Shown in pieces: positions 1 through 5,109 of a DNA stretch of 5,109 nucleotides. The notes below the pieces were generated by a model. That model worked only from the letters and a program-made list of their open reading frames with translations, did not search any database and was not told where the DNA came from. The DNA lies in contig WTAY01000069.1 in assembly GCA_013139345.1 (NCBI GenBank), forward strand, positions 1 to 5,109. The letters are read 5' to 3'. The translations under genes were made by a program, and so were the position numbers. This stretch comes from Methylophaga sp. (GTDB taxonomy: Bacteria; Pseudomonadota; Gammaproteobacteria; Nitrosococcales; Methylophagaceae). Positions within the stretch are counted from its first letter, which is position 1; the number at the start of each line of letters is the position of its first letter.

Positions 1-179
1 TCCATCGCGCCCGCATCAATTTCACGGTGAGGATTGATATATTGATGAAAGGTTTGCCCTGTTAAGCGACGATTAATGACTTCAACACACCCGATCTCAA
101 TAATCCGGTGATCATCTGCTGGGCTTAAGCCTGTTGTTTCTGTATCTAATACAACCTGACGTTTTGTTTGCTCTGCCAT
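1..179 (-). CDS. dnaQ: DNA polymerase III epsilon subunit (3'-5' proofreading exonuclease), N-terminal 59 codons, partial
   Basis: This is the first 59 codons of the proofreading exonuclease of the replicative polymerase; the rest lies beyond base 1. The protein begins MAEQTKRQVVLDTETTG. This contains the ExoI motif of DEDD exonucleases, with Asp12 and Glu14 at the same positions as in E. coli DnaQ. It is followed by RIIEIGCVEV and FHQYINPHREID, both typical of DnaQ N-termini. By family knowledge, epsilon binds the alpha (DnaE) and theta subunits and removes misincorporated bases. The ATG at 179-177 lies 13 nt after the stop of the co-directional methyltransferase gene, so the two are probably co-transcribed. 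No strong Shine-Dalgarno is visible; only GAG about 12 nt upstream, and a four-codon mini-ORF ends 2 nt before this start. Identification is firm; the C-terminal part cannot be judged. Confidence 0.95.
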   Translation of the reverse strand, partial: MAEQTKRQVVLDTETTGLSPADDHRIIEIGCVEVINRRLTGQTFHQYINPHREIDAGAM

Positions 180-181
180 TA

Positions 182-196
182 TTATTTTATACTCAT
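182..196 (-). other. Four-codon mini-ORF linking methyltransferase stop to dnaQ start
   Basis: An ATG overlaps the methyltransferase stop (ATGA at 196-193) and opens the reading frame M-S-I-K-stop. Its TAA ends 2 nt before the dnaQ ATG (TAA-TA-ATG). The geometry would allow terminating ribosomes to pass by reinitiation to dnaQ, which lacks a strong Shine-Dalgarno. This is seen directly, but the sequence is AT-rich and it may be chance; a translational role is inference. Confidence 0.2.
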
Positions 197-954
197 GATT
201 TTACTTTTGAACGAGGAGTATACGGGGTTCTCATATTTCCTCTACTTACGGGCCGTTGAGCTAACTGGCCAGGAAACAATTGTTTTGCCCGCCATAACAT
301 TGTAACGGGAGTGAGTGGAATCGTACGTTTTTGAGCAACTAAAATAGTTACCCCAGAGAATACAGGCCATAAACGCTTGCCCCAGCGCTCTATTATATTA
401 AGGCGGTCAAACCATTTTGGATTTTGAATTGCTGGACGATATAAACAGTGTTTGCTTGAGATTACCTCAAAGTTTAACAGTGCGAGCCAATCTTTAATTC
501 TAGTTTGACTAAAAAAGGTGCCTTTCCATGGTGGAGTATCTTGCCACGAGAGTAGTCGGCGTAAGCCCCAAAAACTCCACGGGTTAAAACAACACAGAAT
601 CACGGTTCCATCTGCTACTAAAATGCGCTCAGCTTCTCTTAATACTTGATGAGGCTCGGTAGAAAACTCTAATACATGACCCAGTAAGAGTGAATCAATG
701 CTGTGGCATTTAAATGGTAGGGATATACTATCTCCTTGAACATCAGCAGAAAGCGCCATTACCTTTTGTATGCAAGGTCGAGATAGAGAGGGCAATAGCG
801 ATTGTTTTATGCCGATCTGGAGCTGATAATAACCGTGAAAATGCGTTGTAAGAGACTGTATGACTGTTTGCTCTTGAGCCAAAACGCTATGACCAAGCGG
901 GCTTTGCCACCACTTAGCCATTATCTTTTCTGTATTCGCCTTATAATCAACCAT
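193..954 (-). CDS. YafS-like class I SAM-dependent methyltransferase
   Basis: A 253-residue protein related to the YafS group encoded beside gloB in Gammaproteobacteria. Visible matches are the post-II region LPFKCHSIDSLLLGHVLEF (80-98), the acidic/Arg stretch EPHQVLREAERILVADG (100-116), CCFNPWSFWGLRRL (121-134), WLALLNFEV (156-164) and the conserved tail VAQKRTIPLTP (206-216). SAM binding is inferred from the fold. Motif I is degenerate, reading YYQLQIGIK (42-50) with a single Gly48 instead of the usual GxGxG, and I recall this as common in the subfamily. The substrate is unknown. The start MVDYK is preferred over Met12 because GAGG lies 7 nt before it. The gene diverges from gloB with a 26-bp gap and is followed 13 nt later by dnaQ. 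The residues after about 220 are basic and Pro-rich and look like a poorly conserved tail. Family call is confident; biochemical role is not known. Confidence 0.85.
   Translation of the reverse strand: MVDYKANTEKIMAKWWQSPLGHSVLAQEQTVIQSLTTHFHGYYQLQIGIKQSLLPSLSRPCIQKVMALSADVQGDSISLPFKCHSIDSLLLGHVLEFSTEPHQVLREAERILVADGTVILCCFNPWSFWGLRRLLSWQDTPPWKGTFFSQTRIKDWLALLNFEVISSKHCLYRPAIQNPKWFDRLNIIERWGKRLWPVFSGVTILVAQKRTIPLTPVTMLWRAKQLFPGQLAQRPVSRGNMRTPYTPRSKVKS
942..947 (+). promoter_or_regulatory. Possible -10 box for gloB
   Basis: A perfect TATAAT stands 33 bp before the gloB ATG, inside the first codons of the divergent methyltransferase gene. It would give a leader of roughly 26 nt. No good -35 is spaced 16-18 bp upstream; the nearest is TTATCT at 921-926 with a 15-bp spacer and three of six consensus matches. 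No extended -10 TG is present. The box is consensus but the promoter as a whole is only moderately supported. Confidence 0.4.
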
Positions 955-961
955 GAGCCTA

Positions 962-965
962 CCTC
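962..965 (-). promoter_or_regulatory. Ribosome binding site of the methyltransferase gene
   Basis: GAGG on the minus strand with 7 nt between it and the ATG at 954-952. It decides in favour of the upstream start (MVDYK) over the internal Met12. It lies inside the 26-bp divergent gap shared with gloB. Confidence 0.6.
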
Positions 966-980
966 ATTAGTGAAAATATC

Positions 981-1751
981 ATGCTAAAAATAGATGCTAT
1001 TCCTGCTTTTAACGATAATTATATCTGGTTCATCCATGCTCCGGATATGCAACATATATTAATCGTTGATCCGGGAGATGCTGTTCCGGTGCTTAAAGCG
1101 ATTAAACAGCAAGGCCTTATCCCTGTTGCGATAGTAATTACCCACGGTTGTCATGATCATGTTGATGGTATTGCGACCTTACTTAAACAGTATGATATTC
1201 CTGTTTATGGCCCTAAAAATGAGTTTATTCCACATATTACTCATCCTTTGTCAGCGTGTGATGAGCTTGTTATCAGTCCACTTTTCCCTGCATTCCGAGT
1301 GTTAGATCTTCCCGGCCATACTAAAGGCCATCTTGGCTTTTTAATGGAAGGCTGTTTATTTTGTGGTGACACCTTGTTTGGCGCAGGGTGTGGACGGCTT
1401 CATGGCAACCCTGCCGAGCTGTTATTCAGGTCATTGCAACAGATAGCCGAGCTTCCTTCAGAAACACTTATTTATTGTGCTCATGAATATACCGAGGCTA
1501 ATTTGTGCTTTGCAGTGGAGATAGAGCCAAACAATAAGGCGATTCAACAACGGGTTATTGATACAGCATTAATGCTAAAGCAGAAGAAAATTAGCTTGCC
1601 ATCAACACTGGCTTTAGAACGCCAAACAAACCCATTTCTGCGTTGTGAGAAGGGTGATGTAAAAGAAGCTACTGAGCGGTGGTCTGCTCAGCAGTTAGAT
1701 AGCCAACAGGCGGTATTTACGGTACTTAGAAAATGGAAAGATAGCTTTTAA
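981..1751 (+). CDS. gloB: Hydroxyacylglutathione hydrolase (glyoxalase II), with altered zinc motif
   Basis: A 256-residue metallo-beta-lactamase-fold enzyme that by family knowledge hydrolyses S-D-lactoylglutathione to D-lactate and glutathione in the cytoplasm, completing methylglyoxal detoxification. Visible motifs are the N-terminal PAFNDNYIW (8-16), IVDPGDA (28-34), LPGHTKGH (110-117, ligand His113), CGDTLFGAGCGRL (128-140, bridging Asp130), CAHEYTEANL (166-175, ligand His168), EPNN (182-185) and NPFLRC (217-222) of the glutathione-binding C-terminal domain. The first metal motif is T54-H-G-C-H-D-H60: the second His of THxHxDH is Cys57. Also, the usual GRxFEG reads GRLHGN. Length and domain layout are normal, so it is not a pseudogene by appearance. 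The start fits the family N-terminus (MLKIDAIPAFNDNY); upstream only a weak GTGA is seen. It diverges from the methyltransferase gene and its stop overlaps the convergent lipoprotein gene by 4 bp. Confidence 0.93.
   Translation: MLKIDAIPAFNDNYIWFIHAPDMQHILIVDPGDAVPVLKAIKQQGLIPVAIVITHGCHDHVDGIATLLKQYDIPVYGPKNEFIPHITHPLSACDELVISPLFPAFRVLDLPGHTKGHLGFLMEGCLFCGDTLFGAGCGRLHGNPAELLFRSLQQIAELPSETLIYCAHEYTEANLCFAVEIEPNNKAIQQRVIDTALMLKQKKISLPSTLALERQTNPFLRCEKGDVKEATERWSAQQLDSQQAVFTVLRKWKDSF
1018..1023 (-). promoter_or_regulatory. Possible -10 box for the methyltransferase-dnaQ unit
   Basis: TATAAT on the minus strand within codons 13-15 of gloB, about 65 bp before the methyltransferase ATG. No recognisable -35 lies at the expected distance. 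Because the divergent gap is only 26 bp, a promoter for this unit must lie within gloB, which makes the box plausible, but a chance match in AT-rich coding DNA is equally possible. Confidence 0.22.
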
Positions 1752-2173
1752 TCATCATCCCATTTTTTCTTTTTGTCTTTACCTTTGCCCTTTCCTTTGT
1801 CATGGTGTTTTTTATTATGTTTAACATCTTTCATTTTTGACTTGAACAATTTTGAAGGAACAGCGTGGTTAACAGTATCTTCCCAATGCCCACCAATACT
1901 TCCACTCACTTGCCATGCGCCATCACGAAAACGGTAGTAAATACCACTATCAAAATAATGATCAGCCATGCCCATAACAACATAAACACTTAAGCCTGAG
2001 TCATAGCTCATGTCATGCTTTTTGTGTTTGTGGCGATAACCATGAGCAGGGGCATGAGGTGGTGGTGCATGTTTATAGTGGGGCGTTGAGTCACCATAGC
2101 GGACTGAGGCAGAATCAACACAGCCTATTAAGAAGAGACTGAGTAAACTAATAAATACTATTTTAGACTTCAT
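1748..2173 (-). CDS. Small His/Lys-rich lipoprotein, function unknown
   Basis: A 141-residue protein with a lipoprotein signal peptide: basic MKSK, a hydrophobic stretch to about residue 16, and the lipobox L-I-G-C with Cys18 as the expected lipidation site. Residue +2 is Val rather than Asp, which by the usual rule favours the outer membrane. Residues 32-53 are rich in His and Pro (seven His), followed by a compact core (about 58-108) with the pattern YYRFRDGAWQVS and GGHWEDTV...VPSKL. This pattern resembles many small secreted proteobacterial proteins with YY...DG.W...G.W...VP..L repeats. Residues 109-141 are mostly Lys, Gly, His and Asp, ending DDD. A metal- or polyanion-binding surface is only an inference. 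AAAGG about 9 nt before the ATG supports the start. The gene converges on gloB, overlapping its stop by 4 bp, and the palindromic repeat lies upstream; I see no convincing promoter. Confidence 0.8.
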   Translation of the reverse strand: MKSKIVFISLLSLFLIGCVDSASVRYGDSTPHYKHAPPPHAPAHGYRHKHKKHDMSYDSGLSVYVVMGMADHYFDSGIYYRFRDGAWQVSGSIGGHWEDTVNHAVPSKLFKSKMKDVKHNKKHHDKGKGKGKDKKKKWDDD

Positions 2174-2237
2174 AAGACAACACCTTTATTTTATTTTAAA
2201 CAACTCCCGCATTGAGAACCTATCAATAACAGGCTTC

Positions 2238-2370
2238 TATATACTTCAAAGTGTCGCTTTTTTATCTCGTCATCCCAGCATGATTTTAGCTGGGATCTGC
2301 TCAAGACACTAGATTCTCGATAAAAACATTCGAGAATGACGGGAGTTGTAAGATCTACAATTTGAGTATA
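2238..2370. repeat. Palindromic MITE/REP-like repeat element of two inverted hairpin modules
   Basis: Most of the gene-free gap between the lipoprotein and mscS genes is a structured element. Its ends are imperfect inverted repeats: TATACTTCAAA (2240-2250) and TTTGAGTATA (2361-2370). Inside, CGTCAT (2268-2273) pairs with ATGACG (2336-2341). Between them are two hairpins: ATCCCAGC/GCTGGGAT (2272-2279 with 2289-2296, 9-nt loop) and ATTCTCGA/TCGAGAAT (2313-2320 with 2330-2337, 9-nt loop). AGTGTC (2250-2255) also pairs with GACACT (2305-2310), and TTGTA/TACAA (2346-2350 with 2356-2360) forms a small hairpin. The CGTCATccc...GGGATct style is typical of dispersed palindromic repeats in many Proteobacteria; I cannot name the exact family. 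No clear target-site duplication is visible. Neither strand has a U-tract right after a stem, so an intrinsic terminator is not well supported. Confidence 0.75.
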
Positions 2371-2384
2371 TTAACAATCCATAT

Positions 2385-3179
2385 TTATTTATCCGAATGG
2401 ATATCCATTTGTGGATACGGAATTGAAATACCTTCTTTATCAAATGTTAATTTGATTTGTTCTATTAAATCAGAACGAACACCCCAATAATCAGCACTAT
2501 TAACCCATGGGCGTACATTAAAGTTCACACTGCTATCGGCAAGTTCTGCAACAGCCACTGCTGGTGTGGGATCCGCTAGAATTAAGTCATGTGCAGCTAA
2601 GATATCTTCCATGATTTTTTTTGCTTTTAGCATGTCATCGTCATAACCAATGCCAAATACCATATCAATTCGACGCGTGTCGCGTGCTGAGAAATTGGTG
2701 ATTGCACCTGCATAGATTTGACCATTTGGAACAATGATTTCGCGGTTATCACCCGTTCTCATTAGTGTGCTAAAAACGCTGATTTGTTCAACAACACCGG
2801 TTACACCACCCGCCTCGATAAAGTCACCGAGCTTGAATGGACGGAAGATAATCATCATTACGCCAGCGGCAAAGTTTTGTAATGAATCTTTTAAAGCTAA
2901 ACCCACTGCCAAGCCCGCCGCACCTAATAAGGCGATGAATGACGTAGTATCAACACCTAATTGGTTTAATGCCGCGATTAAAACAAATAACAATAAGACC
3001 GCATTAGAAATTGAACTGGCAAAGTTGATAAGGATAGGATCTAGATCTGCCCGAACCATGAGTTTTCTAACTAATTTAACTAACCATTTCACCACAATGC
3101 GACCGACGATAACAATCGCAACTGCAAAGGTAATATTAATCAGCCATGCTGCTACGAGGCTACTTGATTCTGCTTCCAT
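2385..3179 (-). CDS. mscS: MscS-family small-conductance mechanosensitive channel
   Basis: A 264-residue inner-membrane channel, slightly shorter than E. coli MscS (286). By family knowledge it forms a heptamer that opens under membrane tension to release solutes on hypo-osmotic shock. Predicted segments are TM1 about 8-34, TM2 about 55-78 and pore-lining TM3 about 80-112, with the Gly/Ala packing motif GAAGLAVGLALKDSLQNFAAG split over 86-106 and then IIFRPFKLGDFIE. The beta domain follows (GVTGVVEQISVFSTLMRTGDN, IIVPNGQI, ITNFSARDTRR), then an alpha/beta domain and the classic C-terminal GISIPYPQMDIH. The start is 3 nt after the pyrD stop, and AAGGAAG in the last pyrD codons, about 8 nt before ATG, serves as its Shine-Dalgarno. 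It is therefore the last gene of the DUF2797-pyrD-mscS operon. Several MscS paralogues usually exist per genome, so the symbol marks the family rather than proven orthology. Confidence 0.92.
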   Translation of the reverse strand: MEAESSSLVAAWLINITFAVAIVIVGRIVVKWLVKLVRKLMVRADLDPILINFASSISNAVLLLFVLIAALNQLGVDTTSFIALLGAAGLAVGLALKDSLQNFAAGVMMIIFRPFKLGDFIEAGGVTGVVEQISVFSTLMRTGDNREIIVPNGQIYAGAITNFSARDTRRIDMVFGIGYDDDMLKAKKIMEDILAAHDLILADPTPAVAVAELADSSVNFNVRPWVNSADYWGVRSDLIEQIKLTFDKEGISIPYPQMDIHSDK

Positions 3180-3182
3180 TTC

Positions 3183-4205
3183 TTACTTCCTTTCCTCAAT
3201 TGTTTTAATAATATCTTGGACTAATTTCGGTCCTTGATAGATGAAGCCACTGTAGATTTGAACTAGGCTTGCTCCTGAATCTAACTTTTTGATTGCATCA
3301 TCACCCGACATAATCCCACCTGCTGCGATGATCGGCAAGTTTTCAGAAAGGTGCTGTTTAAATTGACGTACTATTTCCGTCGATTTTTCAAAAACAGGTC
3401 GGCCACTTAAGCCCCCTGCTTCATTGGCATATTGCAGTCCATCAACACCTTCTCGTGACATGGTTGTATTGGTTGCAATAACGGCATCAATCTCAAACTT
3501 AGAGAAGGCTTGAGAAAGCTCTTCAACTTCAGAGGACTCAAGGTCAGGTGCTACTTTTACTGCCATGGGGACATAGCGCCCATGATGCTGTTGTAATTTT
3601 GCTTGTTCTTCTTTTAATGCATTGAGCAGTTCATTGAGAGATTCGCCAAACTGAAGTGTGCGTAAACCTGGTGTATTTGGAGATGAAATATTGATGGTGA
3701 CGTAATCAGCATGGGAATATACCTTATTAAGACCAATGAGATAATCATCAACGGCGTTTTCAACAGGAGTATCAATGTTCTTACCAATATTAATACCGAC
3801 AATTGCATCGGTTTGGGCGATTTTTACTTGTTCTATGAAATGATCAACACCGAAATTATTAAACCCCATACGGTTAATAATGGCTTCTGCTTCAGGTAGT
3901 CTGAATAGGCGAGGTTTTGGGTTGCCGTCTTGTGGTCTGGGTGTCACCGTACCAATTTCAACAGAGCCAAAGCCAATACTTGCCAGCGCTTCTATATAAT
4001 CACCATTTTTGTCTAAACCGGCTGCCAAGCCGACAGGGTTTGGAAATGTTAGCCCCATTACCTTAACCGGTGTTGCTGGTGGTGTTGGATAGAGCAATGA
4101 TGACAATCCCGTCATTTCAAGGACATTTAAGCCTTTTAGCCCCAAATGATGTGCTTTTTCGGCATCAAGTTGGAACATGATCTTACGCATTAATTGATAA
4201 AACAT
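3183..4205 (-). CDS. pyrD: Quinone-dependent dihydroorotate dehydrogenase (class 2)
   Basis: A 340-residue flavoenzyme (E. coli 336) that oxidises dihydroorotate to orotate in de novo pyrimidine synthesis and passes electrons to membrane quinone. The amphipathic N-terminal extension typical of class 2 is present (MFYQLMRKIMFQLDAEKAHH, 1-20). The FMN/substrate barrel follows: PNPVGLAAGLDKNG (55-68, Lys66), GTVTPRPQDGNPKPRLFRL (85-103), NRMGFNN (111-117), INISSPNTPG (171-180) with Ser175 as the catalytic base at the E. coli position, VKVAPDL (216-222), IATNTT (243-248), GGLSGRP (264-270), and the phosphate-binding IIAAGGIMSG (292-301) and YSGFIYQGP (318-326). All expected residues are present. 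The start codon overlaps the stop of the upstream DUF2797 gene (TAATG) and no strong Shine-Dalgarno precedes it, so translational coupling is likely. mscS follows 3 nt later. Confidence 0.97.
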   Translation of the reverse strand: MFYQLMRKIMFQLDAEKAHHLGLKGLNVLEMTGLSSLLYPTPPATPVKVMGLTFPNPVGLAAGLDKNGDYIEALASIGFGSVEIGTVTPRPQDGNPKPRLFRLPEAEAIINRMGFNNFGVDHFIEQVKIAQTDAIVGINIGKNIDTPVENAVDDYLIGLNKVYSHADYVTINISSPNTPGLRTLQFGESLNELLNALKEEQAKLQQHHGRYVPMAVKVAPDLESSEVEELSQAFSKFEIDAVIATNTTMSREGVDGLQYANEAGGLSGRPVFEKSTEIVRQFKQHLSENLPIIAAGGIMSGDDAIKKLDSGASLVQIYSGFIYQGPKLVQDIIKTIEERK

Positions 4206-5041
4206 TATTCTGTTACCATCGTTATATGGTATCCGCTGAACTTGCGAATATTTAATACACCGCTATCTAAAATTAGATATTGGCCTTTTATACCTTGTAG
4301 CTCACCACTAATTTCGGGTGTTTTATCAAAGTTATATGATTTTATTTTCTCTGGATATTGCAATACAGGGTAGCTAATCTCAACCATATCCTCATTAAGC
4401 AGTGGCTCAATCGCATGTTCGCCAAACTGCTGTTGCAGCTCACTAATTTCTTGTTGGCATTCAGCCATTAATTCATCACGTTTTGCCGCTAAATCCATCG
4501 CATCAGCAGAGCCTCGGAGCATTTTACGCCAATCTGTTTTATCGGCGACATGAGATTTAAAGATAACCTCAACTAAACCCGACTGGTGGCGTGTTTTGAC
4601 TTTAAATATTGGAATGGCTTGCGTTGCACCTTGGTCAATCCAACGAGTTGGTATTTGGTTAAAACGAGTAATACCCACTTTAACGCCAGAGCTATTAGCA
4701 AGATAAACATAATGATCTTGCATGCAGACAGTCTCAGCCCACTCGGGATCTCGACAAGTGCCGGCATTGAAATGGCATGTTTCAGGTTTCATCATGCACA
4801 GATCGCATTGAGCTAGTTTTTGTGAACATGGGAAGCAGAAACCACCGCTATAACTCTTCTTAGTAAGGCGGTCACAGGCTTGGCAGTGGATTTCTCCAGC
4901 AAACTGAAACTGAATTTTTTGACCAATCAGAGGGTTCATTTCAATGCGCTGATTATCTAAGATCATATGATATGTTGGCTCGGTGCCATCAACCGCTAAT
5001 GACACGCCCATCTTTGATAGTTGTCCTTGGAACTCACTCAC
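4205..5041 (-). CDS. DUF2797-like Cys-rich protein
   Basis: A 278-residue protein that I recognise as DUF2797 type; its function is not established. Residues 1-50 form a beta-rich N-terminus. A probable zinc-binding region follows, with Cys53/56, Cys69/72, Cys79/82 (three CxxC pairs) and Cys89, Cys96, Cys106. The central core YVYLANSSGVKVGITR (111-126), then RWIDQGA (133-139) and GLVEVIFKS (155-163), resembles the Y..YL-(n)-KVGIT-R-(n)-E layout of GIY-YIG-like domains. A Gln/Glu-rich helix (about 183-207, AAKRDELMAECQQEISEL) and a C-terminal beta domain ending KGQYLILDSGVLNIRKFSGY complete it. It is likely cytoplasmic, with no signal peptide or membrane segment. The start codon is GTG (5041-5039), supported by AAGGG 8 nt upstream. 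Its stop overlaps the pyrD start, placing it first in the visible operon. Enzymatic or nucleic-acid-binding function is unproven. Confidence 0.85.
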   Translation of the reverse strand: MSEFQGQLSKMGVSLAVDGTEPTYHMILDNQRIEMNPLIGQKIQFQFAGEIHCQACDRLTKKSYSGGFCFPCSQKLAQCDLCMMKPETCHFNAGTCRDPEWAETVCMQDHYVYLANSSGVKVGITRFNQIPTRWIDQGATQAIPIFKVKTRHQSGLVEVIFKSHVADKTDWRKMLRGSADAMDLAAKRDELMAECQQEISELQQQFGEHAIEPLLNEDMVEISYPVLQYPEKIKSYNFDKTPEISGELQGIKGQYLILDSGVLNIRKFSGYHITMVTE

Positions 5042-5049
5042 TATTTAAA

Positions 5050-5054
5050 CCCTT
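5050..5054 (-). promoter_or_regulatory. Ribosome binding site of the DUF2797 gene (GTG start)
   Basis: AAGGG on the minus strand with 8 nt before the GTG at 5041-5039. It supports a GTG initiator. The next in-frame Met is residue 11, and no comparable site precedes it. Confidence 0.6.
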
Positions 5055-5060
5055 ATATCG

Positions 5061-5089
5061 TTTATTGAATTATGCCCAGATTAGTTCAA
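5061..5089 (-). promoter_or_regulatory. Weak possible promoter for the DUF2797-pyrD-mscS operon
   Basis: On the minus strand, TTGAAC (5089-5084) and AATAAA (5066-5061) are separated by 17 bp; each matches four of six sigma-70 consensus bases. A TATAAG nearer the gene lacks a suitably placed -35. The region is AT-rich and the upstream sequence is cut off, so the operon could instead start beyond the window. Confidence 0.2.
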
Positions 5090-5109
5090 GGTGCAGCTTC
5101 CAGCAAGTA

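Noticed and set aside
802..987. 61-codon plus-strand frame leading into gloB
   Set aside because: It is antisense to the methyltransferase start, overlaps the gloB start, and has no family resemblance.
2174..2237. Sigma-70 promoter for the lipoprotein gene (TAAAAT at 2193-2198 with TTGATA at 2221-2226, minus strand)
   Set aside because: Each hexamer matches five of six consensus bases, but the 22-bp spacer is too long for a standard promoter.
2268..2341. Intrinsic terminator of the pyrD-mscS operon
   Set aside because: On the minus strand the stems are not followed by a T-run; the T-rich stretch at 2258-2263 reads as A on that strand. The stems are better explained by the repeat element.
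2734..3237. 167-codon open frame on the plus strand antisense to mscS and the end of pyrD
   Set aside because: It lies opposite well-identified genes, has no recognisable domain, and its composition is what a reverse-strand shadow of a membrane-protein gene gives.
5086..5109. Possible 3' end of an upstream leftward gene (codons reading YLLEAAP then TGA)
   Set aside because: All three minus-strand frames close within this short stretch, so the right one cannot be chosen and the remnant is too short to identify.

Overview
The window looks like ordinary chromosomal core from an AT-rich gammaproteobacterium. Evidence for this is a quinone-linked class 2 PyrD close in length and motif positions to the E. 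coli enzyme, an MscS channel whose TM3 closely resembles E. coli MscS, and a YafS-like methyltransferase diverging from gloB next to dnaQ, an arrangement typical of Gammaproteobacteria. The order or genus cannot be fixed from the sequence.

Left part (1-1751). The start of dnaQ (proofreading subunit of DNA polymerase III) runs leftward off the window. A YafS-like methyltransferase lies immediately upstream on the same strand. rnhA, which usually sits in this neighbourhood, is not between them. Divergent from the methyltransferase, with only 26 bp between start codons, is gloB (glyoxalase II, final step of methylglyoxal detoxification). Its zinc motif reads THGCHDH instead of THxHxDH.

Middle (1748-2384). 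A small His/Lys-rich lipoprotein gene converges on gloB and overlaps it by 4 bp. Upstream of it is a roughly 130-bp palindromic repeat element. It is built from two inverted hairpin modules that share loop and flanks but differ by four compensated stem base pairs. This element is the most distinctive non-coding feature here.

Right part (2385-5041). Three leftward genes are packed as an operon: a DUF2797-like Cys-rich protein (GTG start), pyrD (TAATG overlap, de novo pyrimidine synthesis at the membrane), and a small MscS-family mechanosensitive channel 3 bp after pyrD. The last 68 bp hold only a ribosome-binding site, a weak possible promoter and perhaps the tail of another leftward gene.

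I see no CRISPR array, prophage, toxin-antitoxin or defence system, tRNA or rRNA. Points worth a second look are the structured repeat, the altered GloB metal ligand, the GIY-YIG-like pattern in the DUF2797 protein, and the missing rnhA.
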